Program-made: the position numbers and the translations under genes | DNA from: Leptomonas pyrrhocoris | Lineage: Eukaryota; Euglenozoa; Kinetoplastea; Trypanosomatida; Trypanosomatidae | DNA: 64,000 nt | Assembly (NCBI RefSeq): GCF_001293395.1 | Contig: NW_015438370.1 | Location: forward strand, 372,001 to 436,000 | Direction of reading: 5' to 3' | Shown: in pieces, positions 39,450 through 47,970 of the stretch | Numbering within the stretch: position 1 is the first letter of the stretch | Layout: every line of letters starts with the position of its first letter | Notes under the pieces: model-generated | The model's database searches: none | Told to the model about the DNA's origin: nothing | The model's input: the letters and a program-made list of their open reading frames with translations, nothing else

Positions 39450-42400
39450 TCAAATTACAAGGAGAACAATCTTCTTTCGACGCTGATAGCGGCGGAAGGC
39501 TTCCTGGATCACCGTCGCCGCCTCCTGCCGCGCACGCGTGTCGTGCTCCGCCTGCCGCTGCGACCGCCGCCGCGCCGCCGTGCGCTGCGCCTCGACACGG
39601 CGCCAGAAACACTGCAGCACAATCGCGGCGCGGTCCAGCACGTCTTGCACCAACACCCGCTCCTGCCGCTCCGCCTCAATCGCGGAGCGGTAGAGCGGCC
39701 AGCTGCGTCGCACCATCCACCCGCGTATGTGGCTCTGCAGCAGCGTCGCCGCCGCCTGCCGCCGCTGGTGCTCCTTGATGCGACGTATATCGCGGTGGTG
39801 ACGCCAGTAATCCTGCAGCAGCCGGGCCGCGCGCTCTTGCTGGTGGAAGTCGAGCGCCGTGGCCACCACGCGACGGGCACGATGACGGCGGTACGAGCGC
39901 TGAATGCGCGCCGCCGCATCGCGACGCTTCGCCGCCTCCTTCTTCCGTTGCAGCGCCGCCTCGCGTTGCTGATAGGTGGAGTTGAGCCAGAAAAGCTCCC
40001 GCACCACCTCGCTCGGGTCGGCGCTTTCAAGGTAATCGGTGTGGCTCGCCTGCACGCGGTCGAACTCGGCTTGCTTCAGCTCCGCCAGCGCATGGCGGGC
40101 CTGGGCAGAGCGGTAGGCGCATTGAATTGTCGTGGCCGCACGCTGCTGGCGGGCGAGCAACTCCGCCGCACGGCGTTGCTCTTCGCGGACCTGCGCACGC
40201 AGCCCCCGCACGTAGTAGCGCTCGTAGTGACCGCGAAAGAGTGCCTGTATCTTCGTCGCCGCCTCGTGCCGGGAGAGAAAGCGACGACGCTTCTCCTCGC
40301 TCAGCTGACTGATGAGGTAGTGCCGGTGCTGGTGCAGCGCCACCTCCTGCGAGTAGCGCTGGCGCAAAATCGCGTTGACGAGGGTGGCGTGCTTCTCCCA
40401 CTGGATGGCGTAGTAGACTTCCAGTGCCGCCTCCTCGCGACGCCGCCTGCGCACCCGGGCAAACTCGTGCTGGGCCATCTGCATACGCCACCAGGACTGC
40501 AGCACCGAAACAGCCGCCAGCCGTCGTCGCGTCTCCTGTCGCACGTGCGCCACACGACGAGCGGCGAGCTCCTTGCGCCAGAAGCACTGCAGCGTCAAGG
40601 CGGCACGGCTGTCCTGGTTGCGCTCGATGATGCGCTCCGCCAGCAACTTGTGGAGCTGCTGGCGTGCGATGCGCGACTTCCACGCGCGCTGAATCGCCGT
40701 GGCGGCCGCCGAGAGCGCCTGCCAGATTGCCCGGTCCTCCTGCACCGCCCTCCGCGTCACGTACCCGCGCCACTGTGACTGGATCATCACGGCCGCCTCG
40801 GCGCGACGCAGGCGGCGCATCTTCTTGAGATGCTCTGCGCGGTAGTACGAGTCCATCTCCTTGGCTCGGCGACCGTAGAGGAATCCGCGCACCGCCTGCT
40901 GAATGCGCCGCGCCGCGGCGTCTGCGCGCTGTTGCTCGTGTGACGCACGCCGCTCCGCCAGCAGCGCCCGCGCACGGTACACCCGATACGCCCGTGCCAC
41001 CACACTCGCCGCCGCCGCCTCGCGCCGCATCGTCGCGACCTTTTCCTTCGCCGCGGCACCGCGCCACGTCCGCTGCAACACCCGCACTGCCGCCGTCCGC
41101 CGCGCCGTCTCCCGCTCCTTCAGCGCCACCTCGTAGGCCGCACGCCGCTCCAACGCCATCTCACGACGCGCCGCAAAGCCGCGACCGACGCGCTGCCAGC
41201 GGCGCCCAATCGCGTCGTCGCGCTCGTAGGTGTTCCGCACGCTCTCTACCAGTTGGCTGCTCAGACACGCGTGCGCACACGCCTGCATGACGGTGATGGC
41301 ACGGGCCTGCAGTCGCTGCAGCTGCTGCTGGCGCAGCAACTCGGCGTGGTAGGCGGCGAACTCGCGTGCCTTCGCGACCTGCCAGCACCCGCGTACCCAC
41401 CGCTGCAGCCGTGTCGCGGCCCGCACCCGCCGCTGCTCCGCCCGCCACACCAGGAAGGCGCGACGCTGCGTGCACATGCGGTACCATTGCTGAATGCGCG
41501 TGGCGTGACGGACGTCGCGGTCGTGCTCTGCCTGCAATCGCGCCCGCCGGATCACCGCGACGTGGCAGCGCCACATGCACTGCATCTTCGTCGCCGCGTT
41601 GTCCCGCTGGACGGCGCGCATGTGGAGAAGCGCCCGCAGCGCCCGCTGCTGGCCGTAATAAGCGGAGCAGATCGACCGGCACGCGCTCTGGATCACGACC
41701 AGCTTCGCCTGCATCGCGGCAGAGCGCACCTCCTGCTCGCGGCGATACACACGGTAGTACGCGTACCACGCCCGGGTCATGTAACCGCGCACGACCGCCT
41801 GAATGCGCACAACGGACCGGACACGGCGCTGCTGCACCTGGTAGGCGTCCAGCTCCGCTCGCTTTGCTTTGTAGTTCGAGTAGGCGTGTTGGATGCGACG
41901 GGCCGCGACCTTTTCGCGGAAGCGGCGCTGCTCGTCTTCGCGGCGGTGCGCCTCGGCCTGCGCGGCGAGCTGTGCCGCCCGCTGCGCACAGAAGACCCGG
42001 TAGCCGCGCTGGATGGTGCGCGCTGCGTAGAAGAGCCGTGCGTGGCTCGCGCGGTACTCCCGGCGGATCTGCAGACGGCGCAGAAACTGTCGGACGCGGG
42101 CCTGCAAGACACGGGAGGCGGCCTCCTGCCGCGCGGACTCCTCGGCGCGAATACGCAGCTGCTCCGCCGCCACCCGTGCATGCTCCGCCCGCGCCTTCAC
42201 CAGGAAGTGGCGAACAGCACCCTGCAGACACACCGCCGCGCGGATCAGCGTCGCGACCCACGTGCGCGCCAGCACCCCTCGCCAAATACGCTGGATCTGC
42301 ACAGCGGCCCGGCGGCACCGCTCCACCTCCGTCTTTTCCTTCTCGCTGACGAGCTGCTGATACATCTTCTCAGCGAGCGCGGCGTCTGCAGCGGCGGCCT

Positions 42401-44909
42401 CACGCTGTAGACGGCGGTCGATGATCTTCTGCCGCTTTGAGCGTTCCACCTCATTCAAGGATGCCGCGGCGGCGCTGGTGGCGGCTGCGAGGCGGTTGCG
42501 TGGCCCACGTGCGGAAGCACTCAGCACCCCACCACCTCTCTGCGACCGCGCGGAGGACTCCATGGCGCCTCCTGGAGTGGGCGAGGATGCTCTACCCGCC
42601 GACACCGACATGCTGCTGCTACCAAAGACGCGGCGACCAAAGGGATTCGCCGACGAGCTGGACGCGCCCATCGTGGCTGCAGCCGCGATGGACCGTTCCG
42701 CTGCTCGCCGCCCGCTTCCGGCGCTCGCCAAGTCAGATCGCGGAAGGGGCGGCGGTGGGGAGGGCCGGGTAAACGCTGGAGGGGCTGTCGCGGCGAAATT
42801 CGTACCGGCCGCGCCGGGCTGCGCGAAGGTGGCAGACGGCGGCGCCGGTGGCAGCGTCGACAGTGCGGTGCGTGCGGATGCGGCTCCCCCTCCACCACCA
42901 GGTGGTATGAGAGGGGCGAGAACAGCGGGGAAGTGAGGCGTCGGTGGGGCTGCGGCGAAAGGTGAGTTCCACGCGTTACTCGTGGTGAAGAACGAGGTCG
43001 GTGGCTGCTGCTGCTGCTGCTGGGGTGGTGGTGGCAGTGGAGGACTTTGCTTCGTTGGTGCCGGGTACGTGCTGCCGTTGATACCGGGCCGCGCGTTGCT
43101 GCTACTCACGTGTGTGTCGGTGCTGGGCGGACGAAGGATAGACAACGGTGTGCTGCTAGGATTACTCGTGCAGGACGTCACGGGGCCGCTGGCCGGTCGG
43201 GTAGGCGATGCAGCACGGCGCGACTGTGGCGGCGGCGGCGGAGAGGGCGGAAGAGTTGAGGCGGGCTGCCGCGGGAGGCGTCGGGTAGCGCTTGTGGTCG
43301 TCGTGGTGGCGAGAGGCGCCCCGATACGCGGCAAGGGATGGGCGGATGGGTGTGTCGAGAGGTTTTGAGAGGGAGGACGCGACGACTGTGCTACTGTTGC
43401 TGCCGCCGCCGCCACTTTTTCTGGGTTTTGCTGCCTGGAGCGACCGTCGTCTGCGGTTTTACGTTGCTGCGGCTGGCCAAGCGTCTGCATCACCGCTTCG
43501 ATGCTGCGACAGGACGCTGGGACAAGGTGGTACGCTTGGCTCACCTGCACCGCCTGCTGGAAGGCGCGCTGAGGGCCGTCGTCGTCGTTGTCGTGGCTTT
43601 CGTTTCCGCGATCGGCAGCACCTTGCCGCTCGAGGGACACTCCAAGATTGTAGTACGCTACCACCAGCATCGTGGCGACGCGCGCCTGTTCTAAGTCCTG
43701 CGTCGAGGTCGGCTCGAGAACTCCGTCGTCCGCCTTTTGTTTTCGCGAGGTCGATGCAGTCGTCGCAACCGCCGCAGCAGCGGTGGTGGTGGAGGCCGTG
43801 ACGACCGTCTCCCGCATCGTTTGCTGGAGCAGCGACACCACCCGCTCACACGCCTGCACGGCCTCGGCGTGGCGGCCCGTCGCATTCAACACGGTACAAA
43901 GGTTGAGGTAAGTAGAGGCGACGCTCGCCTTGGCCACGGCGACCTCTTCGTCGCTGGACGCGCTGCCCGCTGCGTTGGCCTCCCACTGCGTCGCCGTGCG
44001 GATCGCCATACGGAAGAAGATGACGGCGGCGCCGAGGCGGCCGCGACGCTGCTCGAGGCAGCCGAGGTGGTTCAACGTGGAGGCGCGAAGCGTTAAGCGA
44101 AGTTGCTGATCATGTGGCGTGTCGCTAAAGCACGCACGCAGCGCCGTTGCCGTGGCGGCAGCTGCCTCGCTCGACGCGCCAGTGTTGACGTCCTCATGTG
44201 CGAGATCCAACGCGTCCTCCACATCGCTCTTCTTGTGTGATGTAGACGCGTGCATGGATGACGCCGGTTGCTGCTGCTGCGGCTGTAGCACGCGACGCCA
44301 CCACCACTGATCGGAGCTGCCCGGTGCCGGGTCCCAGCTCTCGCCCTTCGGCAGACCGCGGCGGAGGTCGCGGATGTCGTCGTCATCGCCGTCGGTGAGG
44401 AACATTGCGCGGTTTAAGAAGAACGCAGCGCTGTCGAGCTGGTCGTGCTGCAGCGCCTCCACAGCGTAACCATTACAGCGCTGTACGACGTCCTGCGCCT
44501 GACGACTTATCTCGAGGGGCAGCAGCACATCGCCGCTATCGGTGAGCGCTACCAACGCGACGTTATCGTGGGAGCTACGTGGTGCGGCTGCCGCGGTCGC
44601 CGCACCGCGAGCGTTCAACAACGCGGCGGCAGCAGCGGCGTTCACTTTCTTTTGGCTCTGCTGCTGCTGACGCGCAGTAAGGGCGGCGACCACCGTTGCG
44701 GCGTTCGCCTGTCGTAGCAGCAGCGCTGACTCTGCGCTGCGCACGCACTCCGCGTAGTTGCCTTGCTCCTCGAAGACGTCCACCATGCGCTGCAGGAAGG
44801 AAAGGTTCGAGAGGATGGCCTCCGTGGTGTTGTTGGGCGAGATCGACGTGGGCGGTGGCACCTTCCAGTGCGTGACGGCACTGTTGCCAGTACGAGAAAC
44901 GGATTGCAT
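39450..44909 (-). CDS. Giant IQ-motif protein with TPR-like N-terminus (1,819 aa), probable calmodulin/centrin-binding scaffold
   Basis: The start is the ATG at 44907-44909 (MQSVSRTGNS). TPR-like helical pairs occur at about residues 32-68 (FEEQGNYAECVRSAESALLL), 270-302 (LNHLGCLEQRRGRLGAAVIFF), 328-362 (NLCTVLNATGRHAEAVQACE) and 410-428. A Pro/Ser/Ala-rich, probably disordered region spans about 480-850. From about 864 to the end I count roughly 26 IQ-like motifs of the form AAxxIQxxxRGxxxR, for example AAVQIQRIWRGVLAR, AAVMIQSQWRGYVTRR and AATKIQALFRGHYERY, spaced about 37 residues on average. IQ motifs bind calmodulin, centrin or similar light chains. The array recalls ASPM and other centrosomal or flagellar scaffolds, but the TPR-plus-IQ order is not one I can name. 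The protein ends just after the last motif. The N-terminus has Gln and Ala runs. Confidence 0.88.
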   Translation of the reverse strand: MQSVSRTGNSAVTHWKVPPPTSISPNNTTEAILSNLSFLQRMVDVFEEQGNYAECVRSAESALLLRQANAATVVAALTARQQQQSQKKVNAAAAAALLNARGAATAAAAPRSSHDNVALVALTDSGDVLLPLEISRQAQDVVQRCNGYAVEALQHDQLDSAAFFLNRAMFLTDGDDDDIRDLRRGLPKGESWDPAPGSSDQWWWRRVLQPQQQQPASSMHASTSHKKSDVEDALDLAHEDVNTGASSEAAAATATALRACFSDTPHDQQLRLTLRASTLNHLGCLEQRRGRLGAAVIFFRMAIRTATQWEANAAGSASSDEEVAVAKASVASTYLNLCTVLNATGRHAEAVQACERVVSLLQQTMRETVVTASTTTAAAAVATTASTSRKQKADDGVLEPTSTQDLEQARVATMLVVAYYNLGVSLERQGAADRGNESHDNDDDGPQRAFQQAVQVSQAYHLVPASCRSIEAVMQTLGQPQQRKTADDGRSRQQNPEKVAAAAATVAQSSRPPSQNLSTHPSAHPLPRIGAPLATTTTTSATRRLPRQPASTLPPSPPPPPQSRRAASPTRPASGPVTSCTSNPSSTPLSILRPPSTDTHVSSSNARPGINGSTYPAPTKQSPPLPPPPQQQQQQPPTSFFTTSNAWNSPFAAAPPTPHFPAVLAPLIPPGGGGGAASARTALSTLPPAPPSATFAQPGAAGTNFAATAPPAFTRPSPPPPLPRSDLASAGSGRRAAERSIAAAATMGASSSSANPFGRRVFGSSSMSVSAGRASSPTPGGAMESSARSQRGGGVLSASARGPRNRLAAATSAAAASLNEVERSKRQKIIDRRLQREAAAADAALAEKMYQQLVSEKEKTEVERCRRAAVQIQRIWRGVLARTWVATLIRAAVCLQGAVRHFLVKARAEHARVAAEQLRIRAEESARQEAASRVLQARVRQFLRRLQIRREYRASHARLFYAARTIQRGYRVFCAQRAAQLAAQAEAHRREDEQRRFREKVAARRIQHAYSNYKAKRAELDAYQVQQRRVRSVVRIQAVVRGYMTRAWYAYYRVYRREQEVRSAAMQAKLVVIQSACRSICSAYYGQQRALRALLHMRAVQRDNAATKMQCMWRCHVAVIRRARLQAEHDRDVRHATRIQQWYRMCTQRRAFLVWRAEQRRVRAATRLQRWVRGCWQVAKAREFAAYHAELLRQQQLQRLQARAITVMQACAHACLSSQLVESVRNTYERDDAIGRRWQRVGRGFAARREMALERRAAYEVALKERETARRTAAVRVLQRTWRGAAAKEKVATMRREAAAASVVARAYRVYRARALLAERRASHEQQRADAAARRIQQAVRGFLYGRRAKEMDSYYRAEHLKKMRRLRRAEAAVMIQSQWRGYVTRRAVQEDRAIWQALSAAATAIQRAWKSRIARQQLHKLLAERIIERNQDSRAALTLQCFWRKELAARRVAHVRQETRRRLAAVSVLQSWWRMQMAQHEFARVRRRRREEAALEVYYAIQWEKHATLVNAILRQRYSQEVALHQHRHYLISQLSEEKRRRFLSRHEAATKIQALFRGHYERYYVRGLRAQVREEQRRAAELLARQQRAATTIQCAYRSAQARHALAELKQAEFDRVQASHTDYLESADPSEVVRELFWLNSTYQQREAALQRKKEAAKRRDAAARIQRSYRRHRARRVVATALDFHQQERAARLLQDYWRHHRDIRRIKEHQRRQAAATLLQSHIRGWMVRRSWPLYRSAIEAERQERVLVQDVLDRAAIVLQCFWRRVEAQRTAARRRSQRQAEHDTRARQEAATVIQEAFRRYQRRKKIVLLVI

Positions 44910-45435
44910 GATGAACCACACCTGAACTCGAAACAACCCAAGGGTGGAATGAAATCCATACGTTACGGTAAACGAGATGGGAAAAGAGAAAAGAAAAAAA
45001 AGAAATCAACAACGAAGTTGATAGAGGAAAGAAGAGAGGGGAAGAGTGCGCATGGGGATACGCCGCATCACACGGGGGATTTGGGAAGCGATCTCGCATG
45101 AAACGAAAAAGGAGAAATACCCTCCACGGGCACGCGTCTGTTTTCTACTCGGACGTGGAAATCGTCGAGTTCTCATCGAAGGAATTAAATAATAACAATA
45201 GTAGGACACCCAGGATGCTTTTTTAGGAGCCACGACGACACCAGGGCGTCTGAGGTCCCGCTATGACAGGAAGAAATCAGATTGAAGTAGTTCGTTGCTT
45301 CCCTCCCACGAGGTTTGCCGTGGCAACACCAATCCGCGCACCACACACACACACACACACACACATGAAGAAAGAAGTTAATCCAGCGGCTAAGATCATA
45401 CTCTGCACGTAAACGCATCGAGAGAGGGAGGGGCT
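44910..45435. other. Intergenic region with CA repeat
   Basis: About 530 bases. It contains an AC repeat at about 45342-45365 and an A-rich stretch near 44978-45005, which is a pyrimidine tract on the minus strand before the IQ protein gene. No gene seen. Confidence 0.6.
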
Positions 45436-47406
45436 TCACTTCCTCTTCAGCGCCTCCATCTCATCCTCGCTACTCTCCTCCTCCTCTTCGTCAGCCGACG
45501 CACTCGGCTGCACCCCTGCGCGACGGGTGCCAGCTGCCGCAGGGGAAGGTGTGGCCGTTTTTCCCTTCTTCGTCTTCATTAGTGCCACCATCTCATCTTC
45601 CTCCTCGCTGCTGCTGCCGCTGCTGCTTTCCTCATTCTTGTCGATGCTCCTCTTACCCGCCGTCGCCGTCGCCCTCTGCCCTGCCGCTGCAGCGGACACC
45701 ACAGAGAGCTTCATGCCTCCAGTCGCACCGTGCGCCGAGGCGACAATGTCATTCTCCATCACCTCAACGTCGTCTCCACCGTGCGTTGGAGAGAGCTCGG
45801 ACAAAGCTTCCGCGCTCTCGAGCACCTGGCCGCGTAGGCCCACGTCGTACTGCAGCCAGCGCTTGCCGTGGCCCACGGCCACCACAGCCGAGGAGACCGT
45901 AAACCGATCCGATAAGGGCGGTAGCGCTGGGCGGCAATGACCGTATAATGGCATGCCGGCGTCCAGCGTTCGCACGCACACGCCCGTGTCGGCGTCCCAC
46001 ACCCGCATCGTGTGATCCAGAGAGGTTGTCACCACACCAAGCGGCAGCACCGACGCGTCGTCGCAGTCCGAGACGAACGGGTTGGCGTAGAAACTGATGG
46101 AGGTGACGGCGTCGTCGTGCCCGAGAAGTTGAAAGGGCGCCGCCGCGGTCGCCCCGTCGTTGTGCGGGCCCACGCCGGCTTTGCTCAGCTGACGCGCGTC
46201 GTAGAGATGCACCACGCCGTCCGCGCCACCGGAGGCGAAGCGCACCCCGCACGGTGACCACGACACACATTGCGCCGCGCGCAGGTGACCACCGAGGCGG
46301 CCGCCGGTGTGGAAGGCTAGCTGGCCACTGCGAGTGTCCCACCCCACGACGCGCCCACCCGCATCGGTGGTGGTCAGCAGCGACCCATCGGGGTGGAACG
46401 CGATCCCGAGCGTGGCACCCGCTGTCTCGTAGCCGTCCTGCGCGTAGAGCAGCGGCAGAGGCGAGGCGGTGGCGGTGGTTGCTGCTGTTGCTGCCTTGTC
46501 CCTTGCCCCACCTTCCAGAACGGTGCGGACGTCCCACAGGTGCACGAGACCGCTGTCGTGGGTGGCTGCGAGTAGCGCCCCCGTCGGGTCCACGGCTACC
46601 TGTTGAAGGCCACCGAGGCGAGAAGCGGAAGAGGTGGAAGTGGTCGCATCGGCGGCTGCGTCGATGCTCGCGGTGGTGAGGGGCTGCAGGGACACCGCAG
46701 ATGCCACAACAGCGGAGGCGTGGACCTGTTCTTCCTCCTCCTTGTCCTCGAACCTCTCCGAATGCTCCGCCTGCGCTGCCGTTGTAACTCGCCACACGCG
46801 CACCTCACGTTGGAACATGCTCGTCGTGAAGACAAAAGAGTTTTGCGTGGTGGCGGTGGTGTTCGGGACGGTGGAAGGATACACGGCGATCGACTTCACC
46901 CTTCCCCACCCACGACCCTGCGGATAAGTGGACTGGCTGCAGAGCGGGGTGCACTGCTCTGCGTCCCAGAGCGTGAGCAGACCATCGACCGACCCCGTCA
47001 ACACGCACGACAGCGGCACCGTGGCACTCCCTGCAGAAGGGGAAAAAGAGGAAGTCGAAGCCGTCAGCGGGGGAAGGGCGGCGCAGGCGCTAAAGGGAAG
47101 ACAGAGGGCCGCCGACACGCCACCCCCCTCCGCGCTGCCGCCTTGAACTTTGATATTGCGCACAGACTTGACGAGATGTAGGCGTTGCAGCGTCTCGCCA
47201 AGCGCGGCGGCGTGATCACGCAGCAGCACCTGCGCAGGAACGGTGAAGAGCTTCTTGAGTTTGCCGACGCGTGCTTTTGCCCGCTGCGTCGTCTGCGGCA
47301 ACAGATGCCGTACCCGGAGTTGCACCAGCTCTGCCGGGGCACTCGTTGTGGTCTCTTTGAGACGCGGCGACGGCGCCACACGCACGTAGGTGCTCGGCGA
47401 GGACAT
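45436..47406 (-). CDS. WD40-repeat protein with acidic, motif-repeating tail (656 aa)
   Basis: The start is the ATG at 47404-47406 (MSSPSTYVRVAPSP). WD40 blades are visible by their WD-type ends and preceding GH/DGSLL strands: VLTGSVDGLLTLWDAE, FQREVRVWRV, QQVAVDPTGALLAATHDSG with LVHLWDVRT, GIAFHPDGSLLTTTDAGG with VVGWDTRSG, CVSWSPCGVRFASGGADG with VVHLYDAR, LLGHDDAVTSISFY and VVTTSLDHTMRVWDAD. At least six blades are likely, enough for one propeller with an unclear closing blade. The last about 120 residues are disordered, with Ser/Glu patches and two copies of a DEM-x-AL motif. The propeller resembles Prp4-type U4/U6 snRNP proteins in its AFHPDGSL stretch, but their N-terminal domain is not evident and they lack such a tail, so I do not assign it. 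Ribosome-assembly WD proteins are another possibility. Confidence 0.85.
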   Translation of the reverse strand: MSSPSTYVRVAPSPRLKETTTSAPAELVQLRVRHLLPQTTQRAKARVGKLKKLFTVPAQVLLRDHAAALGETLQRLHLVKSVRNIKVQGGSAEGGGVSAALCLPFSACAALPPLTASTSSFSPSAGSATVPLSCVLTGSVDGLLTLWDAEQCTPLCSQSTYPQGRGWGRVKSIAVYPSTVPNTTATTQNSFVFTTSMFQREVRVWRVTTAAQAEHSERFEDKEEEEQVHASAVVASAVSLQPLTTASIDAAADATTSTSSASRLGGLQQVAVDPTGALLAATHDSGLVHLWDVRTVLEGGARDKAATAATTATASPLPLLYAQDGYETAGATLGIAFHPDGSLLTTTDAGGRVVGWDTRSGQLAFHTGGRLGGHLRAAQCVSWSPCGVRFASGGADGVVHLYDARQLSKAGVGPHNDGATAAAPFQLLGHDDAVTSISFYANPFVSDCDDASVLPLGVVTTSLDHTMRVWDADTGVCVRTLDAGMPLYGHCRPALPPLSDRFTVSSAVVAVGHGKRWLQYDVGLRGQVLESAEALSELSPTHGGDDVEVMENDIVASAHGATGGMKLSVVSAAAAGQRATATAGKRSIDKNEESSSGSSSEEEDEMVALMKTKKGKTATPSPAAAGTRRAGVQPSASADEEEEESSEDEMEALKRK

Positions 47407-47970
47407 CAGCGCACGTACCCGAACGCCTTCGTTGCTCTCTTGCTCTCGCTCTCTGATATGAAACGGCCACGATGGAATCCAGCGGTTTTCTTTAAATACG
47501 AATCGATGAAGCGGCTTCTTTTCTTTCCTTGAACAAGTCTATACGCGTGCACTTCACGGCAATAACGATAAGGATAAAGATAGAGGGAGAGGGAGTCAGA
47601 AGGACAAGCAAGCAGCTGTGGTGGAGGACCGGACTGTACGCGGTGGTCCGCCCGTTTCATGGAAACGAAAACACCGTATCGGCATGCAAATCACAAAATA
47701 GAAGTAAAAATGGAATAAACTCGAGAGGTGCCCATGCATCAGCACACGGCAGCTCACTCACTTCGTATTTCTCTCCTTTGCAATAGAATTCCACTTTTTT
47801 GGGACTGGATAACGGAGAAGAACAGAACACACAACAGTACTCCCCCACTTAAAAGGCCGATCGATGAAGGGCATCACGCCGACTCGCTCTGTACACGTCT
47901 TCATCACGAAAGAAAGCAGATCATCACACACACACACACACACACACACACCATCAGAGACGCGGTAGTT
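47407..47970. other. Intergenic region with CA repeat, no gene seen
   Basis: About 560 bases, with an AC repeat at about 47926-47951 just after the stop of the golgin-like gene (in its 3' UTR on the minus strand). No supported coding frame. Confidence 0.6.

Noticed and set aside
41253-42410. 385-codon open frame opposite the IQ array
   Set aside because: Repetitive codons of the IQ motifs leave the antisense frame open; no independent signal.
45436-47406. Assignment of the WD40 protein as Prp4 (U4/U6 snRNP)
   Set aside because: One blade looks similar, but the Prp4 N-terminal domain is not visible and the acidic tail is foreign to that family, so I left it unnamed.
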